A DNA stretch of 64,000 nucleotides from assembly GCF_002157145.1 (NCBI RefSeq), contig NZ_CP021361.1, forward strand, positions 3,465,001-3,529,000, written 5' to 3'. Of the stretch, positions 36,526-46,545 are shown in pieces. The notes beneath the pieces are model-generated. The model made no database searches, was not told the DNA's origin, and saw only the letters and a program-made list of their open reading frames with translations. Each line of letters begins with the position of its first letter. Position 1 is the first letter of the stretch. The DNA comes from Acidovorax carolinensis. GTDB taxonomy: Bacteria > Pseudomonadota > Gammaproteobacteria > Burkholderiales > Burkholderiaceae_C. The translations under genes were made by a program, and so were the position numbers.

Positions 36526-38154
36526 GTGTCCTACGCCTCTGAAACCCGGCGCCGCCGTACCTTTGCCATCATTTCCCACCCCGACGCCGGTAAAACGACG
36601 CTGACGGAAAAGCTGCTGCTGTTCTCGGGCGCGATCCAGATCGCCGGCGCCGTCAAAGGCCGCAAGGCCAGCCGCCACGCAACATCCGACTGGATGGAAA
36701 TCGAAAAGCAGCGCGGCATCTCGGTGGCCTCTTCGGTCATGCAGATGCTCTACCGCGACCACGTCATCAACCTGCTCGACACCCCCGGCCACAAGGACTT
36801 CTCGGAAGACACCTACCGCGTGCTCACCGCCGTGGACTCGGCCCTGATGGTGATTGACGCGGCCAACGGTGTGGAAGCGCAGACGCGCCGCCTGATCGAG
36901 GTCTGCCGCCAGCGCGACACGCCCATCATCACCTTCGTGAACAAGATGGACCGCGAGGTGCGCGACCCGCTGGACATTCTTGACGAGGTGGAGCGCGAGC
37001 TGGGCATGCCCTGCTGCCCCATCACCTGGCCCGTGGGCCAGGGCAAGAGCTTTGGCGGCATCATCAATCTGCGCACGCAGACCATGACCGTGTTCACCCC
37101 CGGTAGCGACCGCGGCCCGAAAGACTTCGAAGTCGTGCCGCTGGCCGAGGCCGACCGGCTGCGCCAGCGCTTTGGCCAGTCGTTTGACGATGCGCTGGAG
37201 AGCATGGAGCTGGCCCAGGGCGCCTCGGCGGCGTGGAACCATGCCGACTTTCTGGCCGGCAAGCTCACGCCCGTGTTCTTCGGTTCGGGCGTGAACAACT
37301 TCGGTGTGATGGAAGTGCTCGATGCCGTGGTCGACATGTCGCCCCCGCCCGGCCCGCGCATCAGCACCTTGCAGGTCAACAAGCAGCCTGTGGTCAAGAC
37401 CATTCAGCCCGAGGACGAAGGCTTTGCCGGCGTGGTGTTCAAGGTGCAGGCCAACATGGACGCCAACCACCGCGACCGCATCGCCTTCGTGCGCGTGGCC
37501 TCGGGCAAATACACACCGGGCATGAAGCTCAAGGTGCAGCGCACGGGCAAAGAACTGCGCCCCACCAGCGTGGTGACCTTCATGAGCCAGCGCCGCGAGG
37601 CGGTGGAAGAAGCCTATGCGGGCGACATCATCGGCTTTACCACGCACGGCGGCGTGCAGCTGGGCGACACCATCACCGACGGCGCCAACCTGCAGTTCAC
37701 CGGCCTGCCCTTCTTCGCGCCCGAGCTGTTCATGACGGTGATTTTGAAGAACCCGCTGCGCACCAAGCAGCTGCAGCAGGGCCTGTCGCAGCTGGGCGAG
37801 GAAGGCGCCATCCAGGTCTTTCGGCCCGACGTGGGCGGCCCCATGCTGCTGGGCGCCGTGGGCCAGCTGCAGTTTGAAGTGGTGCAGCACCGCCTGAAAG
37901 CCGAATACGACGCCGATGTGCGCCTGGAAGGCTGCCAATACACGGGCGCGCGCTGGATCACCGCCGACAGCCCGGCCGACCTGCGCGCCTTTACCGACGC
38001 CTATCCCATGCGCCTGTCCCACGACGCCGCCAATGCGCTCGCCTACCTGTGCACCAGCCCGTATGACGTGCGGCTGGCGCAGGAGCGGTTTCCGAAAATC
38101 CACTTCCACCCCCTGCGCGAGCATGCGGGCCTGGCTCTGGACAGCAACCACTGA
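36526..38154 (+). CDS. prfC: Peptide chain release factor 3
   Basis: RF3 is the GTPase that recycles RF1/RF2 after termination. The 542-residue product has the G motifs SHPDAGKTTLTEKLL, DTPGHKDFSEDTYR and FVNKMDRE. Domain II has IAFVRVASGKYTPGMKLKV, and PVFFGSGVNNFGV is typical of RF3. The start GTG 36526 gives SYASETRRRRTFAII after the initiator, as in relatives; the upstream 46 codons read like translated leader. The stop overlaps the start of the HAD gene by one base. Confidence 0.96.
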   Translation: MSYASETRRRRTFAIISHPDAGKTTLTEKLLLFSGAIQIAGAVKGRKASRHATSDWMEIEKQRGISVASSVMQMLYRDHVINLLDTPGHKDFSEDTYRVLTAVDSALMVIDAANGVEAQTRRLIEVCRQRDTPIITFVNKMDREVRDPLDILDEVERELGMPCCPITWPVGQGKSFGGIINLRTQTMTVFTPGSDRGPKDFEVVPLAEADRLRQRFGQSFDDALESMELAQGASAAWNHADFLAGKLTPVFFGSGVNNFGVMEVLDAVVDMSPPPGPRISTLQVNKQPVVKTIQPEDEGFAGVVFKVQANMDANHRDRIAFVRVASGKYTPGMKLKVQRTGKELRPTSVVTFMSQRREAVEEAYAGDIIGFTTHGGVQLGDTITDGANLQFTGLPFFAPELFMTVILKNPLRTKQLQQGLSQLGEEGAIQVFRPDVGGPMLLGAVGQLQFEVVQHRLKAEYDADVRLEGCQYTGARWITADSPADLRAFTDAYPMRLSHDAANALAYLCTSPYDVRLAQERFPKIHFHPLREHAGLALDSNH

Positions 38155-39008
38155 TGACGGCGCCCGTGACGGCATTCCTGCGCCCCCTGAGCGAATGGCC
38201 TGCCCCCGCGCCGGGCCAGCTGCGGGGCGTGCTCACCGACATCGACGACACGCTGACCACCGACGGCGCCATCACCCCCGATGCGCTGCAGGCGCTGGCT
38301 GCACTCAAGGCCAGCGGCCTGCAGGTGATTCCCATCACCGGCCGGCCGGTGGGCTGGAGCGAGCCGTTTGCCGCAACCTGGCCGGTGGATGCCATCGTGG
38401 CCGAAAACGGTGCCGTGGCGTTGAGGCGCATGGCTGAAAACTTGAGCCAAACTGGCCTCTCGCCCAATCAGGACAAGCGCGAGCAGCTATCAAAAATATA
38501 CCAGCAGGACCCTGCCACCCGTGCCGCCAATTACGCTCGCATGCAGCAGGTTCTGGCGCAGATCGAGCGCGAGGTGCCCCGTGCGCGCCGCGCCACCGAT
38601 TCGCCGGGCCGCGAAACCGACATCGCCATCGACCACAGCGAATTCACGCACCTGCCGCAAGACGCCATCGACCATGCCGTGCGCATCATGCGCAACGCAG
38701 GCATGAACGCCACGGTGAGCAGCATCCACATCAACGGCTGGTTTGGCGCGCACAACAAGCTCGAAGGCGCACGCTGGATCGTGCGTGAATTGTTCGGGCG
38801 CAACCTGGATGCCGAGATCGACCGCTGGGTGTATGTGGGCGACTCGACCAACGACCAGCTCATGTTTGAGCACTTCCCCCACAGCGTGGGCGTGGCAAAC
38901 ATTGCGCGTTTCGTGCCCCAGCTCACGCACCTGCCGCGTTATGTGACACAGGGCGAGCGCGGCGCGGGTTTTGCGGAGGTCGCCCGCGCGGTGCTGCTGA
39001 CACTTTGA
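38154..39008 (+). CDS. HAD-superfamily (IIB) phosphatase
   Basis: HAD motif I is LTDIDDTLTTDG, motif II is PITGRP and motif IV is VGDSTNDQLMFEHF, so this is an active Mg-dependent sugar-phosphate-type phosphatase of the Cof-like branch. VAENGAVALRRM is also typical. The start overlaps the prfC stop (TGATG), showing tight coupling. Residues 98-118 (NLSQTGLSPNQDKRE region) are encoded by a sequence that matches the dispersed palindromic repeat in block order, in frame and in the cap domain. The substrate is not predictable; sucrose- or trehalose-phosphate is a possibility only by family. Confidence 0.88.
   Translation: MTAPVTAFLRPLSEWPAPAPGQLRGVLTDIDDTLTTDGAITPDALQALAALKASGLQVIPITGRPVGWSEPFAATWPVDAIVAENGAVALRRMAENLSQTGLSPNQDKREQLSKIYQQDPATRAANYARMQQVLAQIEREVPRARRATDSPGRETDIAIDHSEFTHLPQDAIDHAVRIMRNAGMNATVSSIHINGWFGAHNKLEGARWIVRELFGRNLDAEIDRWVYVGDSTNDQLMFEHFPHSVGVANIARFVPQLTHLPRYVTQGERGAGFAEVARAVLLTL
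38444..38505. repeat. AGCGCTT-type palindromic repeat inside the HAD gene
   Basis: AAACTGGCCTCTCGCCCAA, then TCAGGACAAGCGCGAGCAGC and TATCAAAAATATA, follows the intergenic copies (compare 23226-23287 in reverse). The arms are partly decayed, as expected for a coding copy. Confidence 0.65.
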
Positions 39009-39065
39009 TGTCATCCGGCAAGGCCAGCGGCGCCCCGGCACACCCAAGCTGCGCTAGAGTTGGGT

Positions 39066-39347
39066 ATGGACTTGATCAACACACTCCGACACTGGCAGGC
39101 CATCGACCGGACAAGGGCGCGCCAGCCCAGTGAGAATCTCATGGTGGCCGGCCTTGGGCTGGCCCTGATCGCCGTATCCCTGCGTTCAGAGCGTCGCGGC
39201 ACGGCCGCGCTGCAGGCCGCTGCGGGCGGGGCATTGCTTGTACGGGCGGCACGAGGCAGCCGCTACCTGACCCGCGACCCCGACCCGCGCCTCAACGGGG
39301 CGTGGGACGCCCACCTGGCGGACGCCCGCGAACTGGGCCTGGACTGA
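39066..39347 (+). CDS. Small membrane protein, DUF2892/YgaP-like
   Basis: The 93-residue product has two hydrophobic stretches, LMVAGLGLALIAVSL (about residues 26-40) and ALQAAAGGALLVRAA (about 50-64), separated by a basic SERRG turn, then a charged soluble tail. This hairpin resembles the YgaP-type membrane domain, although the usual N-terminal signature is weak. The start ATG 39066 follows a GAG-containing leader; a TTG at 39060 is possible. Monocistronic; function unknown. Confidence 0.6.
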   Translation: MDLINTLRHWQAIDRTRARQPSENLMVAGLGLALIAVSLRSERRGTAALQAAAGGALLVRAARGSRYLTRDPDPRLNGAWDAHLADARELGLD

Positions 39348-39426
39348 TGTGGCGGCTGCAGCCTTGGGGCCCTTTAGCGCCATATCGCTGCACCGATAAG
39401 CAATAACCGCTACCGAAAACAGAGCA

Positions 39427-40389
39427 TTACTGCCCCTTCGCCAGCCCCAGCTTCTCGATCAGAGCCTTTTCGCGCGTGAAGGTGTCCTGCGCAAACTTCT
39501 GGTAGGCCGCGGTGCCCATGTACATGGGCACCATATCGTAGCGCGCCAGCGCCGTTTTGTAGCTGTCTTGTTCCATGGCCTGCTTGAAGGCATCGTGCAG
39601 GCGCTTGACCACCGCGGGCGGCGTGCCCTTGGGCGCGCCGATGCCAAACGGCGAGTTCTGCACGATGTCCAGACCCAGCTCCTTGAGCGTGGGTGCATCG
39701 GGAAACTTGGCCAGGCGCTCGGCGCCCCAGGTGTTAAGCACGCGCAGCTTGCCGGCCTCGACCTGCGGGGCAAAGCCCGTGGAGTCGGCCGCCGCCATGA
39801 TGTTGCCGCCCAGGATGGACTGCATCAGGTCGGCGCTGCCCTTGTAGGGCACATGCAGCAGTTCGATGCCAAGCTTTTGTGCGATCAACTCGGTGGTCAG
39901 GTGCGGGCTGGTCATGGTGCCGGTGGAGCCGTAGCTGAGCTTGCCCGGGTTGGCCTTGGCCCAGGCAACAAAGTGCGTCCAGGTTTTGAGCGGAGAATCG
40001 GCCGGCACCACGATGCCGAAGGCATAGCCAGTGACATTGATCACATAGCTGATGTCCTTGACCGGGTCCCAGTTGATCTTGGTGGTGTAGGGCAGGCGGA
40101 ACACGCCCAGCGGTATCTGGGCGATGGTGTAGCCGTCGGCCGCCACAGTCTGCAAGGCTTGCGCCGGCAGCGTGCCACCGGCACCAGGCTTGTTTTCGAC
40201 GATCACGGGTTGCCCCAGGATGCGGCTGGCATTGTCGGCCAGCGAGCGCATGGTGATGTCGGTGGGGCCACCCGCCGGGAAGGCGATCACCAGTTTGATG
40301 GGTTTGCTGGGGAAGCTCTGGGCCTGGGCCATGAAAGCGGGTGCGGCCAGGCTGGCAGCTCCCCATTGGATGATCTGGCGACGTTGCAT
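39427..40389 (-). CDS. Bug-family tripartite tricarboxylate transport receptor
   Basis: These periplasmic solute receptors are very numerous in Burkholderiales. The 320-residue product has a twin-Arg-like start MQRRQIIQWGAAS and a signal ending AFMAQAQ, then FPSKPIKLVIAFPAGGPTD, the family hallmark, VENKPGAGGTL and GYTIAQIPLGV. LPYTTKINWDPVKDISYV and the late SPFGIGAPKGTP also fit. No TctA/TctB membrane genes are beside it, as is usual for orphan Bug proteins. The ligand is unknown, probably a carboxylate. Start ATG 40389. Confidence 0.92.
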   Translation of the reverse strand: MQRRQIIQWGAASLAAPAFMAQAQSFPSKPIKLVIAFPAGGPTDITMRSLADNASRILGQPVIVENKPGAGGTLPAQALQTVAADGYTIAQIPLGVFRLPYTTKINWDPVKDISYVINVTGYAFGIVVPADSPLKTWTHFVAWAKANPGKLSYGSTGTMTSPHLTTELIAQKLGIELLHVPYKGSADLMQSILGGNIMAAADSTGFAPQVEAGKLRVLNTWGAERLAKFPDAPTLKELGLDIVQNSPFGIGAPKGTPPAVVKRLHDAFKQAMEQDSYKTALARYDMVPMYMGTAAYQKFAQDTFTREKALIEKLGLAKGQ

Positions 40390-40498
40390 GGCGGGTTCCT
40401 GAAATCAGACAAAGACACCGCCATTGGACTGCAACGGTGTGCTCTGCGGCATGCAGGAAACCCCTAGCGGCTGTCACCAACGCGCCAGCCCGGCGCGC

Positions 40499-41416
40499 TC
40501 AGTACCGCTGAGGCACGTACATCTCGGCGGGCACCGGCTGGCGCAGGTATTCGGGGTTGCGCACCCGCGCTGGCAACTCCACCGGGGCGTGCGCCACCTC
40601 GTGGTAGGGCAGTTGATCCAGCAGGTGCGCAATGCAGTTCAGGCGCGCCTTTTTCTTGTCCACCGCCTGCACCACCCACCAGGGCGCCTCGGGGATATGG
40701 GTGCGCTCCAGCATGGTTTCCTTGGCCTTCGTGTAGGCCTCCCAGCGCACGCGGCTTTCCAGGTCCATGGGGCTCAATTTCCACTGCTTGAGCGGGTCGT
40801 GGATGCGGCCCAGAAATCGCAGGTGCTGCTCGTCATCGGTGATGGAAAACCAGTATTTGATCAGCGTGATGCCCGAGCGCACCAGCATCTTCTCGAACTC
40901 GGGAACGGTGCGAAAGAACTCCTCGTACTCGTCGTCGGTGCAAAAGCCCATCACGCGCTCGACGCCTGCGCGGTTGTACCAGCTGCGATCGAACAACACC
41001 ATCTCGCCAGCGGCAGGCAGGTGCGCGGCGTAGCGCTGGAAGTACCACTGCGTGCGCTCGCGGTCGTTGGGTGCGGGCAGCGCGGCCACGCGCACCACGC
41101 GGGGATTCAGGCGCTGGGTGATGCGCTTGATGACGCCGCCCTTTCCGGCCGCGTCACGACCCTCAAACAGGATCACCACTTTTTTGCGCGTGTGCTGCAC
41201 CCAGTCCTGCAGCTTGACCAGCTCGCCCTGCAGGCGAAACAGCTCTTTGAAATAGGCCTGGCGCTCCGCCCGGTCGGTGGTGTGGCGGCCCTCCAGCTCG
41301 TCGATGCTGCGGTCTTCCAGCTCGAGCTCGATTTCTTCGTCGTAGCTGTCCACCAGATCGCTCGCGATGCGCCGCATCAGATCGTCATGGTCGTTCAGTG
41401 CACCGGGCAGCGTCAT
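40499..41416 (-). CDS. ppk2: Polyphosphate kinase 2
   Basis: PPK2 transfers phosphate between polyphosphate and nucleotides. The 305-residue product has the Walker A-like VVILFEGRDAAGKGGVIKRI, the lid region APNDRERTQWYFQRY and the Walker B/lid FDRSWYNRAGVERVMGF, then APWWVVQAVDKKKARLN. One-domain length and this ordering match the single-domain PPK2 subclass. The start ATG 41416 has AGGAGT nine bases ahead; the longer open frame is unsupported. It lies downstream of norE-norF on the same strand. Confidence 0.94.
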   Translation of the reverse strand: MTLPGALNDHDDLMRRIASDLVDSYDEEIELELEDRSIDELEGRHTTDRAERQAYFKELFRLQGELVKLQDWVQHTRKKVVILFEGRDAAGKGGVIKRITQRLNPRVVRVAALPAPNDRERTQWYFQRYAAHLPAAGEMVLFDRSWYNRAGVERVMGFCTDDEYEEFFRTVPEFEKMLVRSGITLIKYWFSITDDEQHLRFLGRIHDPLKQWKLSPMDLESRVRWEAYTKAKETMLERTHIPEAPWWVVQAVDKKKARLNCIAHLLDQLPYHEVAHAPVELPARVRNPEYLRQPVPAEMYVPQRY

Positions 41417-41531
41417 GGCAATGGACTCCTGTAAAGAGCAGGCCATGCTGCCCAGCCCATATGACATCGACAAGTCAACGGCATGACGCCGTGCGCGGCT
41501 GGCACCGACCCACTGGGCAACCTGATAACAC

Positions 41532-41801
41532 CTATCGCAGGCTGATCCAGTAGGCCAGCACAATCAGTGCCACCACCATTGCCAGCCAGCCCACCACCAG
41601 CCAGCGCCACAGCGCTGGCGCATGGCGCAACTCCAGAAAGTCGAGGCACACCAACAAGCCCTTGGCAAACGCCAGGCCAAACAGGGCCAGCACCGGCACC
41701 ATCGAGCCATGACCGGAAAGACCCGCCTCGCCAATCCAGTACGTTGTGGCGGTGATGGCCAGCAATATCAGCCAGACCTGGGTGCGTGAAAAAGCAGGCA
41801 T
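41532..41801 (-). CDS. norF: NorF-like cytochrome oxidase subunit IV-family protein
   Basis: The 89-residue product has three membrane helices (VWLILLAITATTYWI, MVPVLALFGLAFAKG and WLVVGWLAMVVALIVLAYW) and the FAKGLLVCLDFLELRHAP segment typical of NorF / caa3 subunit IV-like proteins. NorF is needed for full nitric oxide reductase activity in Paracoccus-type nor loci. It follows norE by 11 bases and shares its transcript, divergent from norCB. Start ATG 41801. Confidence 0.85.
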   Translation of the reverse strand: MPAFSRTQVWLILLAITATTYWIGEAGLSGHGSMVPVLALFGLAFAKGLLVCLDFLELRHAPALWRWLVVGWLAMVVALIVLAYWISLR

Positions 41802-41812
41802 TTGCAATGTCC

Positions 41813-42481
41813 TCAACGCATCACATAAACGAGTGGGAACAACACGATCCACAGCAGATCGACCATGTGCCAGAACGCAGCGCCCGTCTCCAGTGCGTGG
41901 CAATCGTGGCTGCTGTAGCGGCCCCGCCGCGTTTTCAGCCAAAGATACGTGATGGCCAGCATGCCGACCACCACATGCAGAAAATGAAAACCGGTTAACA
42001 GAACGTAAAACATGTAGAACGTGTTGGTCGAAAGATCCACCCCGGAGGCCAGCTTCTGGGCATATTCGCCCAGCTTGACCACCACGAAGCCACCGCCGCA
42101 ACCCAGCGCGCCCAGGAGCCAGCGCGCACCCACCACCGAGGCATTGCGCCGCACTGCGGCCACCGCGCTGGCAACGCACCAGCTACCCGAGATCAGCAGC
42201 ACGGTGTTGAGCGCACCGGCGTTTAGGTTGAGCGTGGCTTGCGAGGCATTGAAAAGCGCCACCTCGCGCGTGCGGGCAAAGGCAAAAGACACAAAGAGGA
42301 TGGCAAAGGTCAGCAACTCCATCAGGATGACCAGCCACACCCCCAGGTCACCACGGAGCCGGGGGGTTGCGTCGTGAGCCTGTGCATGGAGGTGCGCACC
42401 AGTCTGCGCCCCCGTCGCCGGGTGCAGTTCATTGCTTTCAGAGGACAAAGCGGTGGGTGTAGAGCCATGCATGAAGGACAT
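41813..42481 (-). CDS. norE: NorE-like cytochrome oxidase subunit III-family protein
   Basis: The 222-residue membrane protein has the subunit III fold of about five helices: WLVILMELLTFAILFVSFAF, then TVLLISGSWCVASAVAA, then a FYMFYVLLTGFHFLHVVVGM segment typical of the family, and VDLLWIVLFPLVYVM at the end. NorE is an accessory protein in nitric oxide reductase loci and binds no metal. The start is ATG 42481 (MSFMHGS), with a second in-frame ATG three codons later. It is divergent from norC across the FNR-type box. Confidence 0.88.
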   Translation of the reverse strand: MSFMHGSTPTALSSESNELHPATGAQTGAHLHAQAHDATPRLRGDLGVWLVILMELLTFAILFVSFAFARTREVALFNASQATLNLNAGALNTVLLISGSWCVASAVAAVRRNASVVGARWLLGALGCGGGFVVVKLGEYAQKLASGVDLSTNTFYMFYVLLTGFHFLHVVVGMLAITYLWLKTRRGRYSSHDCHALETGAAFWHMVDLLWIVLFPLVYVMR

Positions 42482-42614
42482 CCTGCCTGTTGATTCGCCG
42501 CCATTGCAGCGGGAGTTGTGCGCAAGCAACTATCGATTTTTTTTGACGTTTCCGGTCGCCTACTCAGTGACATGCGCAAGATTGCAACGTAAGATTCATT
42601 CCGCATGAATCTTA

Positions 42615-42628
42615 TTGATTCTAATCAA
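42615..42628 (+). promoter_or_regulatory. Perfect FNR/Dnr-type box with class II spacing upstream of norC
   Basis: TTGATTCTAATCAA is the consensus site of FNR, Dnr and NNR regulators. A TACGAT -10 element lies at 42650-42655, placing the box about 41.5 bases before the expected start, which is the class II activation position. norC begins at 42684. The site also lies upstream of the divergent norE. Confidence 0.9.
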
Positions 42629-42683
42629 CCGTTTGAGCCGCAATGTCAATACGATGCGGATTCATCACTGCATGAGGTACACC

Positions 42684-43109
42684 ATGAGTCAAGGCTTCAC
42701 CAGCCAGATGGCACGCAATATTTTCTATGGGGGCACGGTCTTTTTCGTGCTTTTGTTTGCGGCGCTCGTCTTCCACACCGAAACCAAGATCCCCGAGCGT
42801 TCGAAATCGGGGGACATCACGCCAGCAGTTGTTCGTGGCAAGCATTTATGGGAGACGCGCAACTGCATCGGCTGCCACACGCTGCTGGGTGAAGGCGCCT
42901 ACTTTGCGCCCGAGCTGGGCAACGTCTACCAACGCCGTGGCCCTGATTTCATCAAGGGCTGGATCAAGGCCATGCCCACGCACACGCCAGGGCGCCGCCA
43001 GATGCCACAGTTCAACTTCACGGAGGCGCAACTGGACGATCTGGTCGAGTTCCTGCGTTGGACCAATGGCATCAACACTGAAAAGTGGCCACCCAACATC
43101 GAAGGGTAA
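42684..43109 (+). CDS. norC: Nitric oxide reductase subunit C
   Basis: NorC is the membrane-anchored monohaem cytochrome c that passes electrons to NorB. The 141-residue product has one N-terminal span (IFYGGTVFFVLLFAALVFHT), the haem motif CIGCH in RNCIGCHTLLGEGAYFAPEL, and a RRQMPQF segment providing the Met ligand. The start ATG 42684 has GAGG seven bases ahead; the longer open frame overlaps the promoter. It is the first gene of norCBQ-ferredoxin-norD and is activated by the FNR-type box. Confidence 0.96.
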   Translation: MSQGFTSQMARNIFYGGTVFFVLLFAALVFHTETKIPERSKSGDITPAVVRGKHLWETRNCIGCHTLLGEGAYFAPELGNVYQRRGPDFIKGWIKAMPTHTPGRRQMPQFNFTEAQLDDLVEFLRWTNGINTEKWPPNIEG

Positions 43110-43126
43110 GCATCTCAGTGCACTGA

Positions 43127-44580
<1,454 letters not shown>

Positions 44581-44582
44581 CC

Positions 44583-45440
44583 ATGGAACACGCCCACGCA
44601 GCAATCACGCCGCCGGCTCTGGGCGCCCCCACTGGCCCGGGCCTGCGGCCTGCGGGTGGGGCACCGTTCTATGCGGAACAAGGGGGCGAATGCGCGCTCT
44701 TTGCGCATTGCTTCACCCAGCAGTTGCCGCTGCTCATCAAGGGTCCCACGGGGTGCGGCAAAACGCGCTTTGTAGAGCACATGGCGGCCCGGCTGGGGCG
44801 CCCGCTGATCACCGTGTCCTGCCATGACGACCTCAGCGCGGCGGACCTGGTGGGCCGCCACCTGATCGGCCAAGGCAACACGGTCTGGTCCGACGGGCCA
44901 CTCACCCGGGCGGTCCGCAGCGGCGCCATCCTTTACCTCGACGAAGTGGTGGAAGCCCGCAAGGACACTACCGTGGTGCTGCACCCCTTGGCCGACGACC
45001 GGCGTTTGCTGCCCATCGAGCGCACGGGCGAGCTGCTCAAGGCCCCGCCCGAGTTCATGCTGGTCATCTCGTACAACCCGGGCTACCAGAACCTGCTCAA
45101 GGGACTCAAGCCCAGCACGCGGCAGCGCTTCACGGCGCTGACGCTGGACTACCCTGCACCCGCAGTGGAACGCGCCATTCTGGAGCGTGAGGGCCACGCC
45201 TCACCCGCGCTGGCCGCCCGCCTGGTGCAACTCGCCCAGGCCCTGCGCCGCCTGACTGACCACGACCTAGAAGAGACCGCCAGCACCCGCCTGCTGGTCA
45301 TGGCCGCGCGGCTGGTGGCCTCGGGCCTGCCGCTGCGCGACGCCTGCCGCGCTGCCGTGGTGGACGCGCTGACCGACGACACCGAGACCGTGCGTGCGCT
45401 CGACGAGGTCGTGCGCGCCGTGGTGGGCGATGATGACTGA
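44583..45440 (+). CDS. norQ: NorQ, MoxR-type AAA+ ATPase for NorB activation
   Basis: NorQ works with the VWA protein NorD to insert the non-haem iron into NorB. The 285-residue product has Walker A GPTGCGKTRFVEH, Walker B ILYLDEVVEAR, and ISYNPGYQ with sensor 1, then KPSTRQRF with the arginine finger. DDLSAADLVGRHLIGQ is typical of the NorQ/CbbQ group. The start lies two bases after the norB stop. The stop overlaps the next gene by eight bases. Confidence 0.95.
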   Translation: MEHAHAAITPPALGAPTGPGLRPAGGAPFYAEQGGECALFAHCFTQQLPLLIKGPTGCGKTRFVEHMAARLGRPLITVSCHDDLSAADLVGRHLIGQGNTVWSDGPLTRAVRSGAILYLDEVVEARKDTTVVLHPLADDRRLLPIERTGELLKAPPEFMLVISYNPGYQNLLKGLKPSTRQRFTALTLDYPAPAVERAILEREGHASPALAARLVQLAQALRRLTDHDLEETASTRLLVMAARLVASGLPLRDACRAAVVDALTDDTETVRALDEVVRAVVGDDD

Positions 45441-46545
45441 TTGCTCTGGCTGTGCGTCGGCCTCTGGCTGCTCCAGCGCAGCCACCCCGGCCAGCACACA
45501 AACAATACAAGGCAGCGGCGCCCCGGCGGCACTGCCGGCCACCGCCCAACTGCAGCGGCGCCGGCGCTGGTTCCAGGCTGTCTTTTTTGCCGTTTTCTTG
45601 TTGGCCCCCGCGCTCAATCTGCTGCGTTTTGACCTGACCGAAACCCAGCTTTGGGTGCTCGGCTTTCGCTGGTCACTGGGCATTGACGCCTTCCTGCGCG
45701 GCGACGCCACTGCGGTGCAAACCGCCTGGTCCATTGTGTGGCGCGGCATCCTGCCCGTTCTGGCACTCGTTACCGCTTTTTTGACCGTGGCCTACCACTT
45801 TGGCCGTCTCTATTGCGGTTGGTTGTGCCCCCATTTTTCGCTGGTCGAAACCCTCAACGACCTGCTGCACCGCGCCACCGGCAAGCTCAGCGTGTGGGAC
45901 AAGTCGCCTACACCCCGCCCGGGCCGCACGGCTGACAAGCGCTGGTGGCCGGTGTTTTTGGTGGCCTGCATGGTCTTTGGTTTTGTCTGGGCCATCACGC
46001 TGCTGACCTACCTGCTTCCTCCCACCCTGGTCTGGGGCAACTTGGTGCATGGCACCCTCACCCCCAACCAGGCCCGCTTTCTGGTGGTGGGCACTCTGGT
46101 CTTCACGCTGGAGTTCACGCTCGCGCGGCACCTTTTTTGCCGCTACGGCTGCGCGGTGGGCCTGTTCCAGAGCCTGGCCTGGATGGCCAACCCCAAGGGC
46201 ATGGTGGTCTCGTTCGCCCGCGAACGGGCGCGCGAGTGCAAAACCTGCGAGGTCATGCCCCCAAGCCGTCTTCGGCGTCTGCCCACCGAGGGGGCGCACG
46301 CGGATCTTGGAGCGGCGCGGCAATCCGCTGGCGCGCGTGGCAGCGCCTGCGACCACGCCTGCCCCATGCGCCTGAACCCGCGCAACATCAAGCGCATGAT
46401 GTTTGCCTGCGTGCAGTGCGGCCAGTGCCTGACGGCCTGCGACACCACGCAAACCGCACAGGGCCGCACACCCACGCTGGAATGGAAGGTGGGCCTGGAC
46501 GCCGTGCGCGAAACCCTTCGCCAGCGCCGCGAGGAGCAGCGCTGA
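45433..46545 (+). CDS. Polyferredoxin-like 4Fe-4S membrane protein of the nor operon (NapH/CcoG-like), with insert in a cluster motif
   Basis: The 370-residue protein has four to six membrane helices and two cysteine pairs in the N-terminal half (GRLYCGWLCPHFSLVETL and HLFCRYGCAVGLFQS), as in NapH, NosR and CcoG. The C-terminal part holds two 4Fe-4S motifs: CKTC...CDHACPMRLNPR and CVQCGQCLTACDTT. In the first, 30-odd residues rich in Pro, Arg and Ala (about 275-307) are wedged between CKTC and CDHAC; relatives have two or three residues there. Starts overlap norQ. It sits between norQ and norD and probably feeds electrons or aids metal loading. Confidence 0.88.
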   Translation: MTDCSGCASASGCSSAATPASTQTIQGSGAPAALPATAQLQRRRRWFQAVFFAVFLLAPALNLLRFDLTETQLWVLGFRWSLGIDAFLRGDATAVQTAWSIVWRGILPVLALVTAFLTVAYHFGRLYCGWLCPHFSLVETLNDLLHRATGKLSVWDKSPTPRPGRTADKRWWPVFLVACMVFGFVWAITLLTYLLPPTLVWGNLVHGTLTPNQARFLVVGTLVFTLEFTLARHLFCRYGCAVGLFQSLAWMANPKGMVVSFARERARECKTCEVMPPSRLRRLPTEGAHADLGAARQSAGARGSACDHACPMRLNPRNIKRMMFACVQCGQCLTACDTTQTAQGRTPTLEWKVGLDAVRETLRQRREEQR

